Origin: Bordetella genomosp. 4
Lineage (GTDB): Bacteria > Pseudomonadota > Gammaproteobacteria > Burkholderiales > Burkholderiaceae_B
Direction of reading: 5' to 3'
NCBI RefSeq assembly: GCF_002261185.1
Contig: NZ_NEVQ01000021.1
Coordinates: 1 to 64,000 of the forward strand
Length of the DNA: 64,000 nt
Shown: positions 1-8,169 of the stretch, in pieces
Layout: the number at the start of each line of letters is the position of its first letter
Numbering within the stretch: the first letter of the stretch is position 1
The notes under the pieces: generated by a model
Database searches by the model: none
Told to the model about the DNA's origin: nothing
Seen by the model: only the letters and a program-made list of their open reading frames with translations
Made by a program: the position numbers and the translations under genes

Positions 1-118
1 CGAGAAACGGTAAGACCTGAGTGCATGAATGATGATGTACGACGGCTCGGTTCGGTGAAGTGGGAATCCCTTTCCTTTTGGGAAGGGTGCAGCCAAGATG
101 TCCTCAAGTGATCACGGG

Positions 119-2203
119 TTATTTCAATGCGTCGCCGGATTCGGCCAGCTGAATCAGCATCGAGGCTGGCTGCCAGAATTTCGGATTGCGCGACTGCGCG
201 GCAAACCGGCGCATGGCGCGCACCACGTTGTACAGGCCGACCTGCTGGGCATAGTGCATGGGGCCACCGCGATGCAGCGGGAAGCCATACCCATTGAGGT
301 ATACGATGTCCAGGTCAGAGGCCCGTTGCGCGATGCCTTCCTCCAGGATTCGTGCGCCCTCGTTGACCAGCGCGAACACGCAGCGCTCGACGATCTCACG
401 CGAGGTAAAACTGCGCGGCACGATGGATTTCTCCTGGCGGTAGGCATCGAGAATCTCGGCAACCGCGGGGTCTGCGTGAGCAGTGCGGCTGCCAGATTCG
501 TATCGATACCAACCCGCGCCAGTCTTCTGACCAAATCGTCCTGCTTCGCAGAGGCGATCCGCTACGCAGGAGAAATCCCGGTCCGGATGCTCGGCTTGCC
601 GGCGCTTTCGGATGGCCCAACCAATGTCCAAGCCTGCCAGGTCGCCCATGCGATACGGGCCCATGGCAAAGCCGAAGTCCTCGAGAGCACTGTCGATCTC
701 CTTGGGCGACGCCCCCAGCAACAGCAATTCCTCGCCTGCTTCACGATACCCGTTGAGCATGCGGTTGCCGATAAAGCCGTCACACACGCCTGAGACTACC
801 GGCTGTTTGCCAATCACCTTCGCCAGGCCGAGAGAGGTCGCCAGAACTTCGTCAGAGGTCTGATCGGCACGCACGATTTCAAGCAATCGCATGACATTGG
901 CCGGGCTGAAGAAATGCAAGCCCACCACATCTGAGGGACGCTTGACGAATCCGGCGATGGCATTGACGTCAAGGGTAGAGGTGTTAGTCGCCAGGATCGC
1001 ACCTGGCTTTAGCACCTCGTCCAACGTGCGGAATATTTTTTCCTTGATCGCCATGTCTTCGAATGCAGCCTCGATGACCAGGTCCACATCGCTCAGATCG
1101 CTATAGCTGAGGGTCGTCTGCAACAAGGCAATTCGCTGTTCCACCTGCGTTTGGCTGATTCTTCCCTTACGCTTGGTCGCTTCGTAGTTCTTGCCAATGG
1201 TGGCTACGCCCCGGGCAAGTGCCTCGTCGCTCATATCAAGCAAGGTCACCGGTATGCCGGCGTTCAGGAAATTCATGCTGATGCCGGTACCCATGGTGCC
1301 AGCACCAATGAGGCCGACGCGGCGGATCTCGCGTTTCGGAGTATGTGGCGAGATGCCCGGCACCTTGGCCGCGGCACGCTCGGCAGCGAAGACATGCCGT
1401 AGTGCCGCGGATTCGGGCGTATTCATCAGTTGGATGAAAAGCGACCGCTCTTTCTTGATCCCATCGTCGAATGGGAGCAGGCAGCCGGCGACGGCCTCGA
1501 CGCATTGCGAGGGTGCGGGCAGCCGAGGGTGAGCGGCTGCTGTGTTGCGTCGAACGACTTGCAGGAACGCTTGCGCATCCGGCTCCGTGATGGTGAGGTC
1601 GCGCGTGCGGCGGATCGGATCGCCGGCGCGAACGCGTTCGCGGGCAAACGCCATGGCGGCATCCGCCACAGCGCCCTCGACCACTAGATCAAACAGGCGG
1701 GTGTCGGTCAGGTCAGCGGCTTTTTCTTTTTTGCCGTTGACGATCATATCCAGCCCACGCTCCAGTCCCACCAGGCGTGGCAGCCGCTGTGTGCCTCCCG
1801 CGCCCGGCAATAAGCCCAGTTTTACTTCCGGCAAACCAACCAACGCCCGTATGGTAGCGACACGGTAATGTGTCGCCAGGGCTAACTCGAGCCCGCCACC
1901 AAGGCATATGCCATCGATGGCGGCGACGACAGGCTTGGAATATGCATCGAGCGCGTCAATGACGTCGCGCAACGTCGGATGCCGGTTCGCCTTTGGCGTT
2001 CCGAACTCAGTAATGTCGGCACCACCCGAGAACACTTGCTCGGAACCCGTTATCACCACAGCCTGTACAGCGGCGTCTGCCTCGGCTCGATCCAAAGATT
2101 CGAGGATCTGTCGGCGTTGCATGTGCCCCATGCTGTTGACGGGTGGATTCTGCATCGTGATCAGAGCGATGCCGTCGACCACGGTATAGGTGAGCTGCGT
2201 CAT
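119..2203 (-). CDS. Bifunctional enoyl-CoA hydratase / 3-hydroxyacyl-CoA dehydrogenase (FadB/FadJ-like)
   Basis: This 694-residue protein would hydrate a 2-enoyl-CoA and oxidise the resulting 3-hydroxyacyl-CoA with NAD in the cytoplasm. The N-terminal crotonase domain (about 1-280) shows GGADITEFG, GGGLELAL and PEVKLGLLPGAGGTQRLPR. The Rossmann domain starts near residue 295 with VGLIGAGTMGTG, and GLHFFSPANVM carries the catalytic His of the dehydrogenase; two C-terminal 3HCDH domains follow. The length fits the peroxisomal-type bifunctional family. It lies 68 bp downstream of an IclR gene and is probably cotranscribed with it, in a block with a Bug receptor and a divergent acyl-CoA dehydrogenase. 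This suggests oxidation of a particular CoA-activated acid rather than general beta-oxidation. The substrate is unknown. Confidence 0.93.
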   Translation of the reverse strand: MTQLTYTVVDGIALITMQNPPVNSMGHMQRRQILESLDRAEADAAVQAVVITGSEQVFSGGADITEFGTPKANRHPTLRDVIDALDAYSKPVVAAIDGICLGGGLELALATHYRVATIRALVGLPEVKLGLLPGAGGTQRLPRLVGLERGLDMIVNGKKEKAADLTDTRLFDLVVEGAVADAAMAFARERVRAGDPIRRTRDLTITEPDAQAFLQVVRRNTAAAHPRLPAPSQCVEAVAGCLLPFDDGIKKERSLFIQLMNTPESAALRHVFAAERAAAKVPGISPHTPKREIRRVGLIGAGTMGTGISMNFLNAGIPVTLLDMSDEALARGVATIGKNYEATKRKGRISQTQVEQRIALLQTTLSYSDLSDVDLVIEAAFEDMAIKEKIFRTLDEVLKPGAILATNTSTLDVNAIAGFVKRPSDVVGLHFFSPANVMRLLEIVRADQTSDEVLATSLGLAKVIGKQPVVSGVCDGFIGNRMLNGYREAGEELLLLGASPKEIDSALEDFGFAMGPYRMGDLAGLDIGWAIRKRRQAEHPDRDFSCVADRLCEAGRFGQKTGAGWYRYESGSRTAHADPAVAEILDAYRQEKSIVPRSFTSREIVERCVFALVNEGARILEEGIAQRASDLDIVYLNGYGFPLHRGGPMHYAQQVGLYNVVRAMRRFAAQSRNPKFWQPASMLIQLAESGDALK

Positions 2204-2271
2204 ATGTATGAAGAACCTTTCACGTTCGGTGTAATGGGAAAAGCGATACTGGCATTGCCTACAGCGGTAAC

Positions 2272-3093
2272 CTAGACAGGAGCGCCCGTCTGTTCCTTGA
2301 TCTGTGATGCCAGATCCAGCAAGCGCGGACGGACCTCGTTAAGCAGATACTCGCGTGACATGCGAAACGCAGGCCCGCCGAAGTTCAGCGCCATCAGTGG
2401 TTGACTGCCGCCGAGCCGCAGGCCGACGGCGATGCTGTGCACGTCGGGGTTCCAGTCGCCAAAGCAGCAGGTGCAGCCTAGCTTGGCGTAGTCTTCCTTT
2501 GCCTGCTCGAGCCCTCGTGCGATGGCTTGCCCGGAGCTGATGTCCAGTTCGCTGGCGCGTTCAATGATCTCGCGTTGCTCTGCGGGGCCCGCCTCTACCA
2601 GATAAGCACGCCCGATGGCCGTGACGGCAATAGGCACATGCGAACCCATTTGCAGATTCAAGGTCAAGGCAACCTGACTACGGCAGGCCTCCAGATACAG
2701 CATCGAAAACCTGTCACGGGCACCGAGCGCCACCAGACCACCGCAAGCGGTCGCCAACTGCTGCATGCCGGGTTTGGCAATCTGGCGTACGTCCAGCTTG
2801 GCGAGCATACCGGCCCCCAAAGCCAACGTGGCTACACCGAGGTGATATTTGCCGGTGCTCTCATCCAGCCGCAGGTAGCCCAGTCGTGCCAGCGTGGCGG
2901 TCAGGCGCGACACCGTGGACTTCGGCAGCCCACAGAGACGCGCGATCTCCTGATTGCCCAAAGCGCTATCGCCGCCGTTAAAGCTGGCTAGAACCTCCAA
3001 ACCGCGCGCGAGCGCTGTCACGAAATGCCTGTCTTCCGAGTCCGTGCTTTTTGAACGCGTCAGAGTGTCTGTAGAGGTTTGCGCAATGGTCAT
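2272..3093 (-). CDS. IclR-family transcriptional regulator
   Basis: A 273-residue IclR-type regulator. A low-complexity N-terminal tail of about 20 residues precedes the winged helix-turn-helix (about 25-85), which includes NQEIARLCGLPKSTVSRLTATL. The effector-binding GAF-like IclR domain follows, with LEACRSQVALTL and a CCFGDW cysteine pair near residue 210. It sits between a Bug receptor gene (31 bp upstream) and the fadB-like gene (68 bp downstream) on the same strand, so it probably controls this block. The paired palindromes at 4230-4264 in the divergent promoter are its most likely target. The effector is unknown. Confidence 0.92.
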   Translation of the reverse strand: MTIAQTSTDTLTRSKSTDSEDRHFVTALARGLEVLASFNGGDSALGNQEIARLCGLPKSTVSRLTATLARLGYLRLDESTGKYHLGVATLALGAGMLAKLDVRQIAKPGMQQLATACGGLVALGARDRFSMLYLEACRSQVALTLNLQMGSHVPIAVTAIGRAYLVEAGPAEQREIIERASELDISSGQAIARGLEQAKEDYAKLGCTCCFGDWNPDVHSIAVGLRLGGSQPLMALNFGGPAFRMSREYLLNEVRPRLLDLASQIKEQTGAPV

Positions 3094-3124
3094 GTTTTAC
3101 ATCTAGGGCACGAAGCCCGAATCG

Positions 3125-4078
3125 TTACAGGCCTAGATCGGTGATCAAGGGTTTTTGAGTTTCATACTCGTTCTTGGCGAACGCAGCATAGGCATCATGA
3201 TCGAGATAGTACGTTCTGACACCGAAGTTCTTGGCAGCGGTCTTGACCTCGTTATCCTCCAATGCCGCTTTGATGGCTTTGTCCAGCTTTTCGACGATAG
3301 GCGCAGGCAGATTCGCAGGGCCGCCGATTCCCAGGGGGGATTTCACAACGACGTCGTAGCCGAGTTCTTTCAGCGTAGGTACGCCCTCGAACTCGGGGTT
3401 GCGCGCCTCGTCCGCTGTGGCCAACACGCGTACGTTGCCCGACTTGACCTGGGCGAGAATGCTGTTCGTCACAACGGCGGCCCGAACATGCCCGCCCACC
3501 AACGCTGCGGTCGCGTCCGCGTCGCCTTTGTAAGGGATATGGGTGAACTCTACGCCCTCGCGTTTGCCCAGCATGGCGAGCACAACTTGATTGCCTGTGT
3601 ACCGCCCCGGCGTACCGTAATCGATCTCGCCCGGATGCTGTTTCGCATAGTCGACCAGGTCCTTGGCCGTCTTGAACGGTGAATCAGCCTTCACGGCCAC
3701 CGCGAAGTCATAGGTCAGGATCGTCGCTATGTAGGTCACATCACGGATGGGATCCCAGGACACCGGTTGCAAATGGGGCTGGCGAAAGATGCCTACCGGC
3801 GTCATGGTCAGGGTGTAGCCGTCGGGTTTGGCGGTCTGCATCGCCGCCACCCCCATGGACCCGCCCACGCCTGGCTTGTTCTCGATGATTACGGGCTGCT
3901 TCAGCTGTTTCGACAAGCTGGTCCCCAGCGCTCGCGCCATGACATCAGTAGTACCGCCCGCGCCATACGGAACAATGAGGGTGATGGGCTTTTCAGGATA
4001 GTTGTCCTGGGCAGCGGCAACTGAGAGGGACTGACTCACGGCCAGCACGAATATCGCCAAGGCAGCGCTGAATTTCAT
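3125..4078 (-). CDS. Tripartite-tricarboxylate (Bug) periplasmic solute receptor
   Basis: A 317-residue extracytoplasmic solute receptor of the Bug/TctC family. I chose the ATG at 4078 because it is preceded by a GGAG ribosome binding site and opens a clear Sec signal peptide (MKFSAALAIFVLAVSQSLS..., cleavage near AAAQ). The longer frame up to 4306 would run through the divergent promoter. Family marks are the KPITLIVPYGAGGTTD strand-loop at the mature N-terminus, the ENKPGVGGS loop and AKPDGYTL. No TctA/TctB membrane partner is encoded in the window. It precedes the IclR and fadB-like genes, so it probably binds the acid that this block degrades; the ligand cannot be read from the sequence. 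Confidence 0.9.
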   Translation of the reverse strand: MKFSAALAIFVLAVSQSLSVAAAQDNYPEKPITLIVPYGAGGTTDVMARALGTSLSKQLKQPVIIENKPGVGGSMGVAAMQTAKPDGYTLTMTPVGIFRQPHLQPVSWDPIRDVTYIATILTYDFAVAVKADSPFKTAKDLVDYAKQHPGEIDYGTPGRYTGNQVVLAMLGKREGVEFTHIPYKGDADATAALVGGHVRAAVVTNSILAQVKSGNVRVLATADEARNPEFEGVPTLKELGYDVVVKSPLGIGGPANLPAPIVEKLDKAIKAALEDNEVKTAAKNFGVRTYYLDHDAYAAFAKNEYETQKPLITDLGL

Positions 4079-4229
4079 AGTTTGTCTCCGTAGGTGGGCA
4101 TGTCGAAACTGCAAAAAGCCGCGGCAGACATACACCAACTCGTCAGCCATAACCAAACGCAGCGTGTAGAACCCCATACCGGATTTTTCCGGTCTTGTAT
4201 GTGATTTGATGCTAGCATGGTCAAAATAG

Positions 4230-4264
4230 TTCTGCAATGCAGTTTTATATTCTGCACTGCAGAA
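4230..4264. promoter_or_regulatory. Tandem palindromic operator candidate in the Bug / acyl-CoA dehydrogenase divergent promoter
   Basis: Positions 4250-4264 form a perfect 15-bp palindrome (TTCTGCA-c-TGCAGAA). Positions 4230-4244 repeat its left half and core (TTCTGCA-a-TGCAG) with the last two bases changed. The two dyad centres are 20 bp apart, about two helical turns. The site lies between the divergent starts at 4078 and 4299. The nearby IclR regulator is the obvious candidate to bind it. The repeat is seen directly; the regulator assignment is inference. Confidence 0.6.
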
Positions 4265-4298
4265 CTTAGATAGCCTTCTTTGACGATTCGGAAGCCTG

Positions 4299-6101
4299 AT
4301 GACCAACCTTCTTATCTGCCGCGACCATCTCGATTTTGTGCTCTACGACATGCTGGACAGTGCGTCATTGACCCAGCGGGAACGCTATGCCGATCATTCT
4401 CGCGAAACCTTCGACGCCGCGATCGACGCGGCACAGCGTTTGGCCAGCCAATATTTCGCTCCTCACAATCGGCTCGCGGACGAGAACGAACCTGAGTTTG
4501 ATGGCCAGACAGTCAAAACCTTGCCCGCGGTCGGCGAAGCGGTACGCGCTTTTGCCAAAGGCGGATTCCTGGCCGCGACGCACGATTACGAACTGGGTGG
4601 CATGCAACTGCCGATCACCATCTCTCAATCCTGCCTGGCATTGTTCCGTGCGGCGAACGTCGGGACCTCTGCATACTGTTTCCTCACCGCTGCCAATGCC
4701 AACCTGATACGCGCGTTCGGCACTGCCGAACAAAAAAGGCGATTCCTGCCGTCCTTGCTTGAGGGGCGCTGGCTGGGAACGATGGCGCTAACCGAATCCG
4801 ATGCCGGATCCTCGGTGCCTGATCTGCGCTCTACCGCTACCCCGCTATCTGACGGCCGCTATTCGATCAAGGGTCAGAAGATTTTCATTTCTGCAGGCGA
4901 CCACGATATCAGCGAGAACATCGTGCACCTCGTTCTGGCGCGCATTGCCGGTGCGCCGCCGGGCGCTCGGGGCCTGTCGCTGTTCATCGTGCCGAAACTT
5001 CGCGTTGACAATGAGGGGCGAGCTGGTGAATCGAACGATGTCGCGCTCGCGGGCTTGATCCATAAGATGGGCTACCGGGGCACCACCTCAACGATGCTCT
5101 CATTCGGGGAAAACGATGGTTGCATCGGAGAGTTGATCGGAGAACCCGGCCAAGGCCTGCGCTGTATGTTCACGATGATGAACGAGGCGAGAATCGGCGT
5201 CGGCATGGGAGCCACCATGTTGGCCTACACGGGCTACCGTCATGCGCTGGCCTATGCAAAAGAGAGACGCCAGGGACGGCTGCCCGGCGCCAACGATCCG
5301 CAGAGTCCCCAGGTACCCATCGTTGAACATGCGGATGTGCGGCGGATGCTGCTGACTCAGAAAGCCTACGCAGAAGGCGCGTTGTCCCTATGTCTCGTCG
5401 CAGCGAGGTTGGCCGACGACGAGGCGAATCATCCCGATGCGGATGAACGCGCGGAGGCCGCGCTGTTGTTGCCGCTGCTGATTCCTGTGGTCAAGTCCTG
5501 GCCTGCGCGATTCGGATTGGCAACCAACGACCTCGCGATTCAGGTGCATGGCGGATACGGCTACACGCGCGAGTATCCAGTGGAACAATTCTATCGAGAC
5601 AATCGCCTGAACGCCCTGCATGAAGGCACGCACGGTATTCAAGCGATGGATTTGCTCAACCGAAAGGCGGGCATGCACAATGGGCAGGCGCTGGAGCGTT
5701 TGCACCAGCGTGTGATGCGCTCGATAGAGGCTGCAAAAGCCAGCGGCGACCCAAAGCTTGCTGAGCATGCGATTGCATTGGACCTGTCGTGGCGGGAACT
5801 GCGTGAAACGACCAGGGTCTTGTTGGACACCATTGCGCAGAACCCCCGCGAAGGATGCGCTAATGCGGCCTACTACCTGGACTTGTTCGGTCATAACGTC
5901 GTCGCATGGATCTGGTTGTGGCAGGCGCAAGTCGCGCATGCGCAGATGGCGGTACGCCCTGACCTTGCGGATTTTTACCGGGGAAAAATCGCGGCGTGCG
6001 ATTGGTTCTTTCACACTGAACTTGCATTGACGTCGCCGGTGCATCAGTTGCTGCGGGCCACGAAAAACTCAGCGCTGGGAGTGGAGATTGACTGGTTGTA
6101 A
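4299..6101 (+). CDS. Acyl-CoA dehydrogenase with C-terminal extension (DmdC-like)
   Basis: A 600-residue flavoprotein that would introduce a 2,3-double bond into an acyl-CoA. The middle of the chain has the ACAD signature MALTESDAGSSVPDL (about 160-175) and the FAD/substrate segment GHKMGYRGT-like (LIHKMGYRGTTSTML). The segment NALHEGTHGIQAMDLL near 440 places the catalytic Glu where this subfamily has it. About 120 extra C-terminal residues match the long acyl-CoA dehydrogenases that include 3-methylmercaptopropionyl-CoA dehydrogenase. The ATG at 4299 has GGAAG five bases upstream. It is transcribed away from the Bug-IclR-fadB block and shares its promoter region, so it probably supplies the first oxidation step for the FadB-like enzyme. 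Confidence 0.92.
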   Translation: MTNLLICRDHLDFVLYDMLDSASLTQRERYADHSRETFDAAIDAAQRLASQYFAPHNRLADENEPEFDGQTVKTLPAVGEAVRAFAKGGFLAATHDYELGGMQLPITISQSCLALFRAANVGTSAYCFLTAANANLIRAFGTAEQKRRFLPSLLEGRWLGTMALTESDAGSSVPDLRSTATPLSDGRYSIKGQKIFISAGDHDISENIVHLVLARIAGAPPGARGLSLFIVPKLRVDNEGRAGESNDVALAGLIHKMGYRGTTSTMLSFGENDGCIGELIGEPGQGLRCMFTMMNEARIGVGMGATMLAYTGYRHALAYAKERRQGRLPGANDPQSPQVPIVEHADVRRMLLTQKAYAEGALSLCLVAARLADDEANHPDADERAEAALLLPLLIPVVKSWPARFGLATNDLAIQVHGGYGYTREYPVEQFYRDNRLNALHEGTHGIQAMDLLNRKAGMHNGQALERLHQRVMRSIEAAKASGDPKLAEHAIALDLSWRELRETTRVLLDTIAQNPREGCANAAYYLDLFGHNVVAWIWLWQAQVAHAQMAVRPDLADFYRGKIAACDWFFHTELALTSPVHQLLRATKNSALGVEIDWL

Positions 6102-6341
6102 AGAAACGGGTGCAACTTTTTGTATTGTCCACCCCCAAAACGTTGTGCAATCGCTACGGTCTTTGCTCCGCTGGACAATTGCCCGCGACCAGCAAGCAGT
6201 GTGGACAGGCCAGCTAACGACGGATGGTGTTGAGCACCGGTGACCCCCAGGGAGTGCTATTTCCCGAAACTTTGTATATGCTAGTTCTGACGTCCTGCTG
6301 CATTAGGTCCCTGTATTGACCAATCAAAGGAGGTAAACGCA

Positions 6342-6572
6342 ATGAACAAGACATTCATAGCCATCGCGCTGATGGGCGCGTTGGCGGGCTGCCAATCGGG
6401 TGGCGGCATGCACACCAGCTCGGAATTCGACTGTATTGCTGGCACCGTGGGGGGCGCCGTTGCGGGTGGCCTGCTAGGTAGCATGGTCGGCGGCGGCACG
6501 GGCAAGACCGTTGCCACGATCGCGGGCGCTGGTGCCGGTGGCTACGCCGGTAATCGTTTAGGCTGCAAATGA
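6342..6572 (+). CDS. Glycine-zipper outer-membrane lipoprotein (small, SlyB/YmgG-like)
   Basis: A 76-residue lipoprotein. A short signal peptide ends in the lipobox LAGC with the lipidated Cys at residue 17. It is followed by a glycine-zipper stretch (GTVGGAVAGGLLGSMVGGGTGK and further GxxxG repeats), a motif that packs in membranes. The start has an excellent ribosome binding site (AAAGGAGG, eight bases before the ATG). The stop overlaps the region just upstream of the EF-hand gene, so the two are cotranscribed. Its role is unknown; members of this class are structural envelope proteins. The 240 bp before it hold no recognisable gene and presumably carry its promoter. Confidence 0.85.
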   Translation: MNKTFIAIALMGALAGCQSGGGMHTSSEFDCIAGTVGGAVAGGLLGSMVGGGTGKTVATIAGAGAGGYAGNRLGCK

Positions 6573-6580
6573 GGTTCACC

Positions 6581-6958
6581 ATGAAAAAGACACTGCACCG
6601 CCTCGCCCCCATTGCCGCGTTGTCCTTTTGCCTTGCCGGTTTTGCGGCTCAGGCCCAGACCCAGATGCAGCCGCGTCCGACCGAAGCTCAACTCTTTGAG
6701 CGGATGGACACCAACCGCGACGGCAACGTCACCGAAGCCGAATATCGGACCTTCATGGAGCAAGCCTTCACCAAGCTTGACACCACCGGTGACGGCAAGC
6801 TCTCCCGGCCGGAAACCGCCACCGTATTTACGGACTCCGAATTCACCATGCTGGACAAGAACAAGCGTGGCTACATCACGCGTGATGAATTCATGAGCCA
6901 AGTCATGGACGACTTCCGCAAGCAGGATCGTGACGGTAACGGCATGCTGTCCCGTTGA
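6581..6958 (+). CDS. Exported EF-hand calcium-binding protein
   Basis: A 125-residue protein with a Sec signal peptide (MKKTLHRLAPIAALSFCLAGFA..., cleavage near AQA) and EF-hand loops. The recognisable 12-residue calcium loops are DTNRDGNVTEAE, DTTGDGKLSRPE and DKNKRGYITRDE, with a partial fourth, DRDGNGMLS, at the very C-terminus. I chose the ATG at 6581 over the one at 6569 because GAGG (6571-6574) is correctly spaced for it and it opens the signal peptide. It follows the glycine-zipper lipoprotein gene directly and is probably coexpressed. A periplasmic calcium sensor or buffer is likely; no partner can be named. Confidence 0.88.
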   Translation: MKKTLHRLAPIAALSFCLAGFAAQAQTQMQPRPTEAQLFERMDTNRDGNVTEAEYRTFMEQAFTKLDTTGDGKLSRPETATVFTDSEFTMLDKNKRGYITRDEFMSQVMDDFRKQDRDGNGMLSR

Positions 6959-6995
6959 TATGTTCCGCTGGCGGTGTGAAATGACGGAGTAGTCT

Positions 6996-8132
6996 TTACA
7001 CCGCCGCCAAGGCCTTTGCCCACTTGGATAGCCACCACCCGTAAGGTTCCGGCCAACGGGAGAAGTCCGGGTCTTCTCCGAGCTCTTGCGCGCAATGCTG
7101 CACCCAGGACGGGTTGAACAGCAATTGCCGGCCAATCGCCACCAGATCCGCCTTGCCGTCGCGCAGCACTTGCTCTGCCTCGGCGCCGGTACGAATCATG
7201 CCAACCGCCATCGTAGGAACGTTAGCCCTGCGGCGCACGGTTTCGGCAAAGGGAACCTGATAGAGCGGCCCACGAGCGAGGTTGGAGTTGGTTGCGCCCC
7301 TGAGCAGATTTCCGCCAGACGAGCAATCGATCAAATCAACACCAGCTTCCTTCAGTCGTTCGGCCAGCACCACGCTGTCTTCCAGTGTCCAGCCGCCATC
7401 AATCCAGTCAGTGGCGGAGATACGCGCAAAGATCGGCGTTTTATCGGACAGCGCCGCACGCAGGTCACGCGCAATCTCCAAAGGGAGACGCATGCGGTTC
7501 TCCAGCGAGCCGCCATAGGCATCCGTACGCTTGTTTGCCAGCGGCGTGAGAAAACTCTGCAGCAGATAGCCATGCGCCAAATGCAGCTCAATAATGTCGA
7601 ATCCTGCCCGCTCAGCCAATAAGGCAGTCTGCACAAATTCTCGGCGCAGCAGCTGGATTCGATCTAGCGTCATCGCTTCAGGTACCGGCCACCCCGGTGC
7701 AAACGGCAGATCCGAGGGGCCTTCCGGCTGCCACAGCTCCTCTCCACGCGCGATATCGTCTGCAGTCAGGGGGCCATTACCTTGCCACGCTCGTTGCGCA
7801 CTGGCTTTGCGTCCGCCATGGTTGATCTGAATCGCCGCCTTGCTGCCAAAACTATGTATCACATCGGTGAGCCGGCGAAAGGCCGGCAGATGGTCTTCGC
7901 TCCAAAGGCCAAGGCAGCCATTGGTAATTCTGCCTCGACGGCAAACCGCTGTTTGTTCGACAGTGACCAGGCCCACACCCCCCATGGCGAACTTGCCATA
8001 ATGGGTCATATGAAAGTCATTTAGTGCGGCTTCTTCAGCGATATACATCGCCATGGGAGACAGGACAATGCGATTCGGGAGCGTCACTCCACGGAAAGAG
8101 ATCGGGCTGAAAATCAGATAGTCATTCGACAT
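6996..8132 (-). CDS. NADH:flavin oxidoreductase, old yellow enzyme family (YqjM-like), copy 1
   Basis: A 378-residue FMN-dependent ene-reductase, a family that reduces the C=C bond of alpha,beta-unsaturated carbonyls with NAD(P)H. The TIM barrel shows LPNRIVLSPMAMY, INHGGRKASA, the substrate-binding His pair in ELHLAHGYLLQSFL and the SLENRMRLPLEI signature. At the position where YqjM has a redox-tuning Cys (SPMCMY) this protein has Ala. The ATG at 8132 is preferred over an in-frame GTG at 8141. It lies 28 bp downstream of a second, divergent-sequence OYE gene, and both follow a LacI gene. Substrates are unknown; the cluster context suggests an unsaturated lactone or acid. Confidence 0.92.
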   Translation of the reverse strand: MSNDYLIFSPISFRGVTLPNRIVLSPMAMYIAEEAALNDFHMTHYGKFAMGGVGLVTVEQTAVCRRGRITNGCLGLWSEDHLPAFRRLTDVIHSFGSKAAIQINHGGRKASAQRAWQGNGPLTADDIARGEELWQPEGPSDLPFAPGWPVPEAMTLDRIQLLRREFVQTALLAERAGFDIIELHLAHGYLLQSFLTPLANKRTDAYGGSLENRMRLPLEIARDLRAALSDKTPIFARISATDWIDGGWTLEDSVVLAERLKEAGVDLIDCSSGGNLLRGATNSNLARGPLYQVPFAETVRRRANVPTMAVGMIRTGAEAEQVLRDGKADLVAIGRQLLFNPSWVQHCAQELGEDPDFSRWPEPYGWWLSKWAKALAAV

Positions 8133-8169
8133 GATCGACACTCACAAAATATGGGTTCAACGCAACGGA

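Noticed and set aside
1..118. Partial gene at the start of the window
   Set aside because: No frame gives a recognisable protein; a short C/G-rich near-hairpin (about 66-88) lacks terminator features.
4079..4306. N-terminal extension of the first Bug receptor
   Set aside because: The extension precedes a clear signal peptide and ribosome binding site and would cover the divergent promoter.
6125..6179. TTGTCCA / TGGACAA inverted repeat after the acyl-CoA dehydrogenase
   Set aside because: Seven-base arms about 40 bases apart with no promoter context are likely to be chance.
6970..7005. Inverted repeat GGCGGTGT/ACACCGCC between the EF-hand gene and the ene-reductase gene as a terminator
   Set aside because: The loop is 20 bases, there is no T-run and one arm lies within coding sequence; support is too weak.
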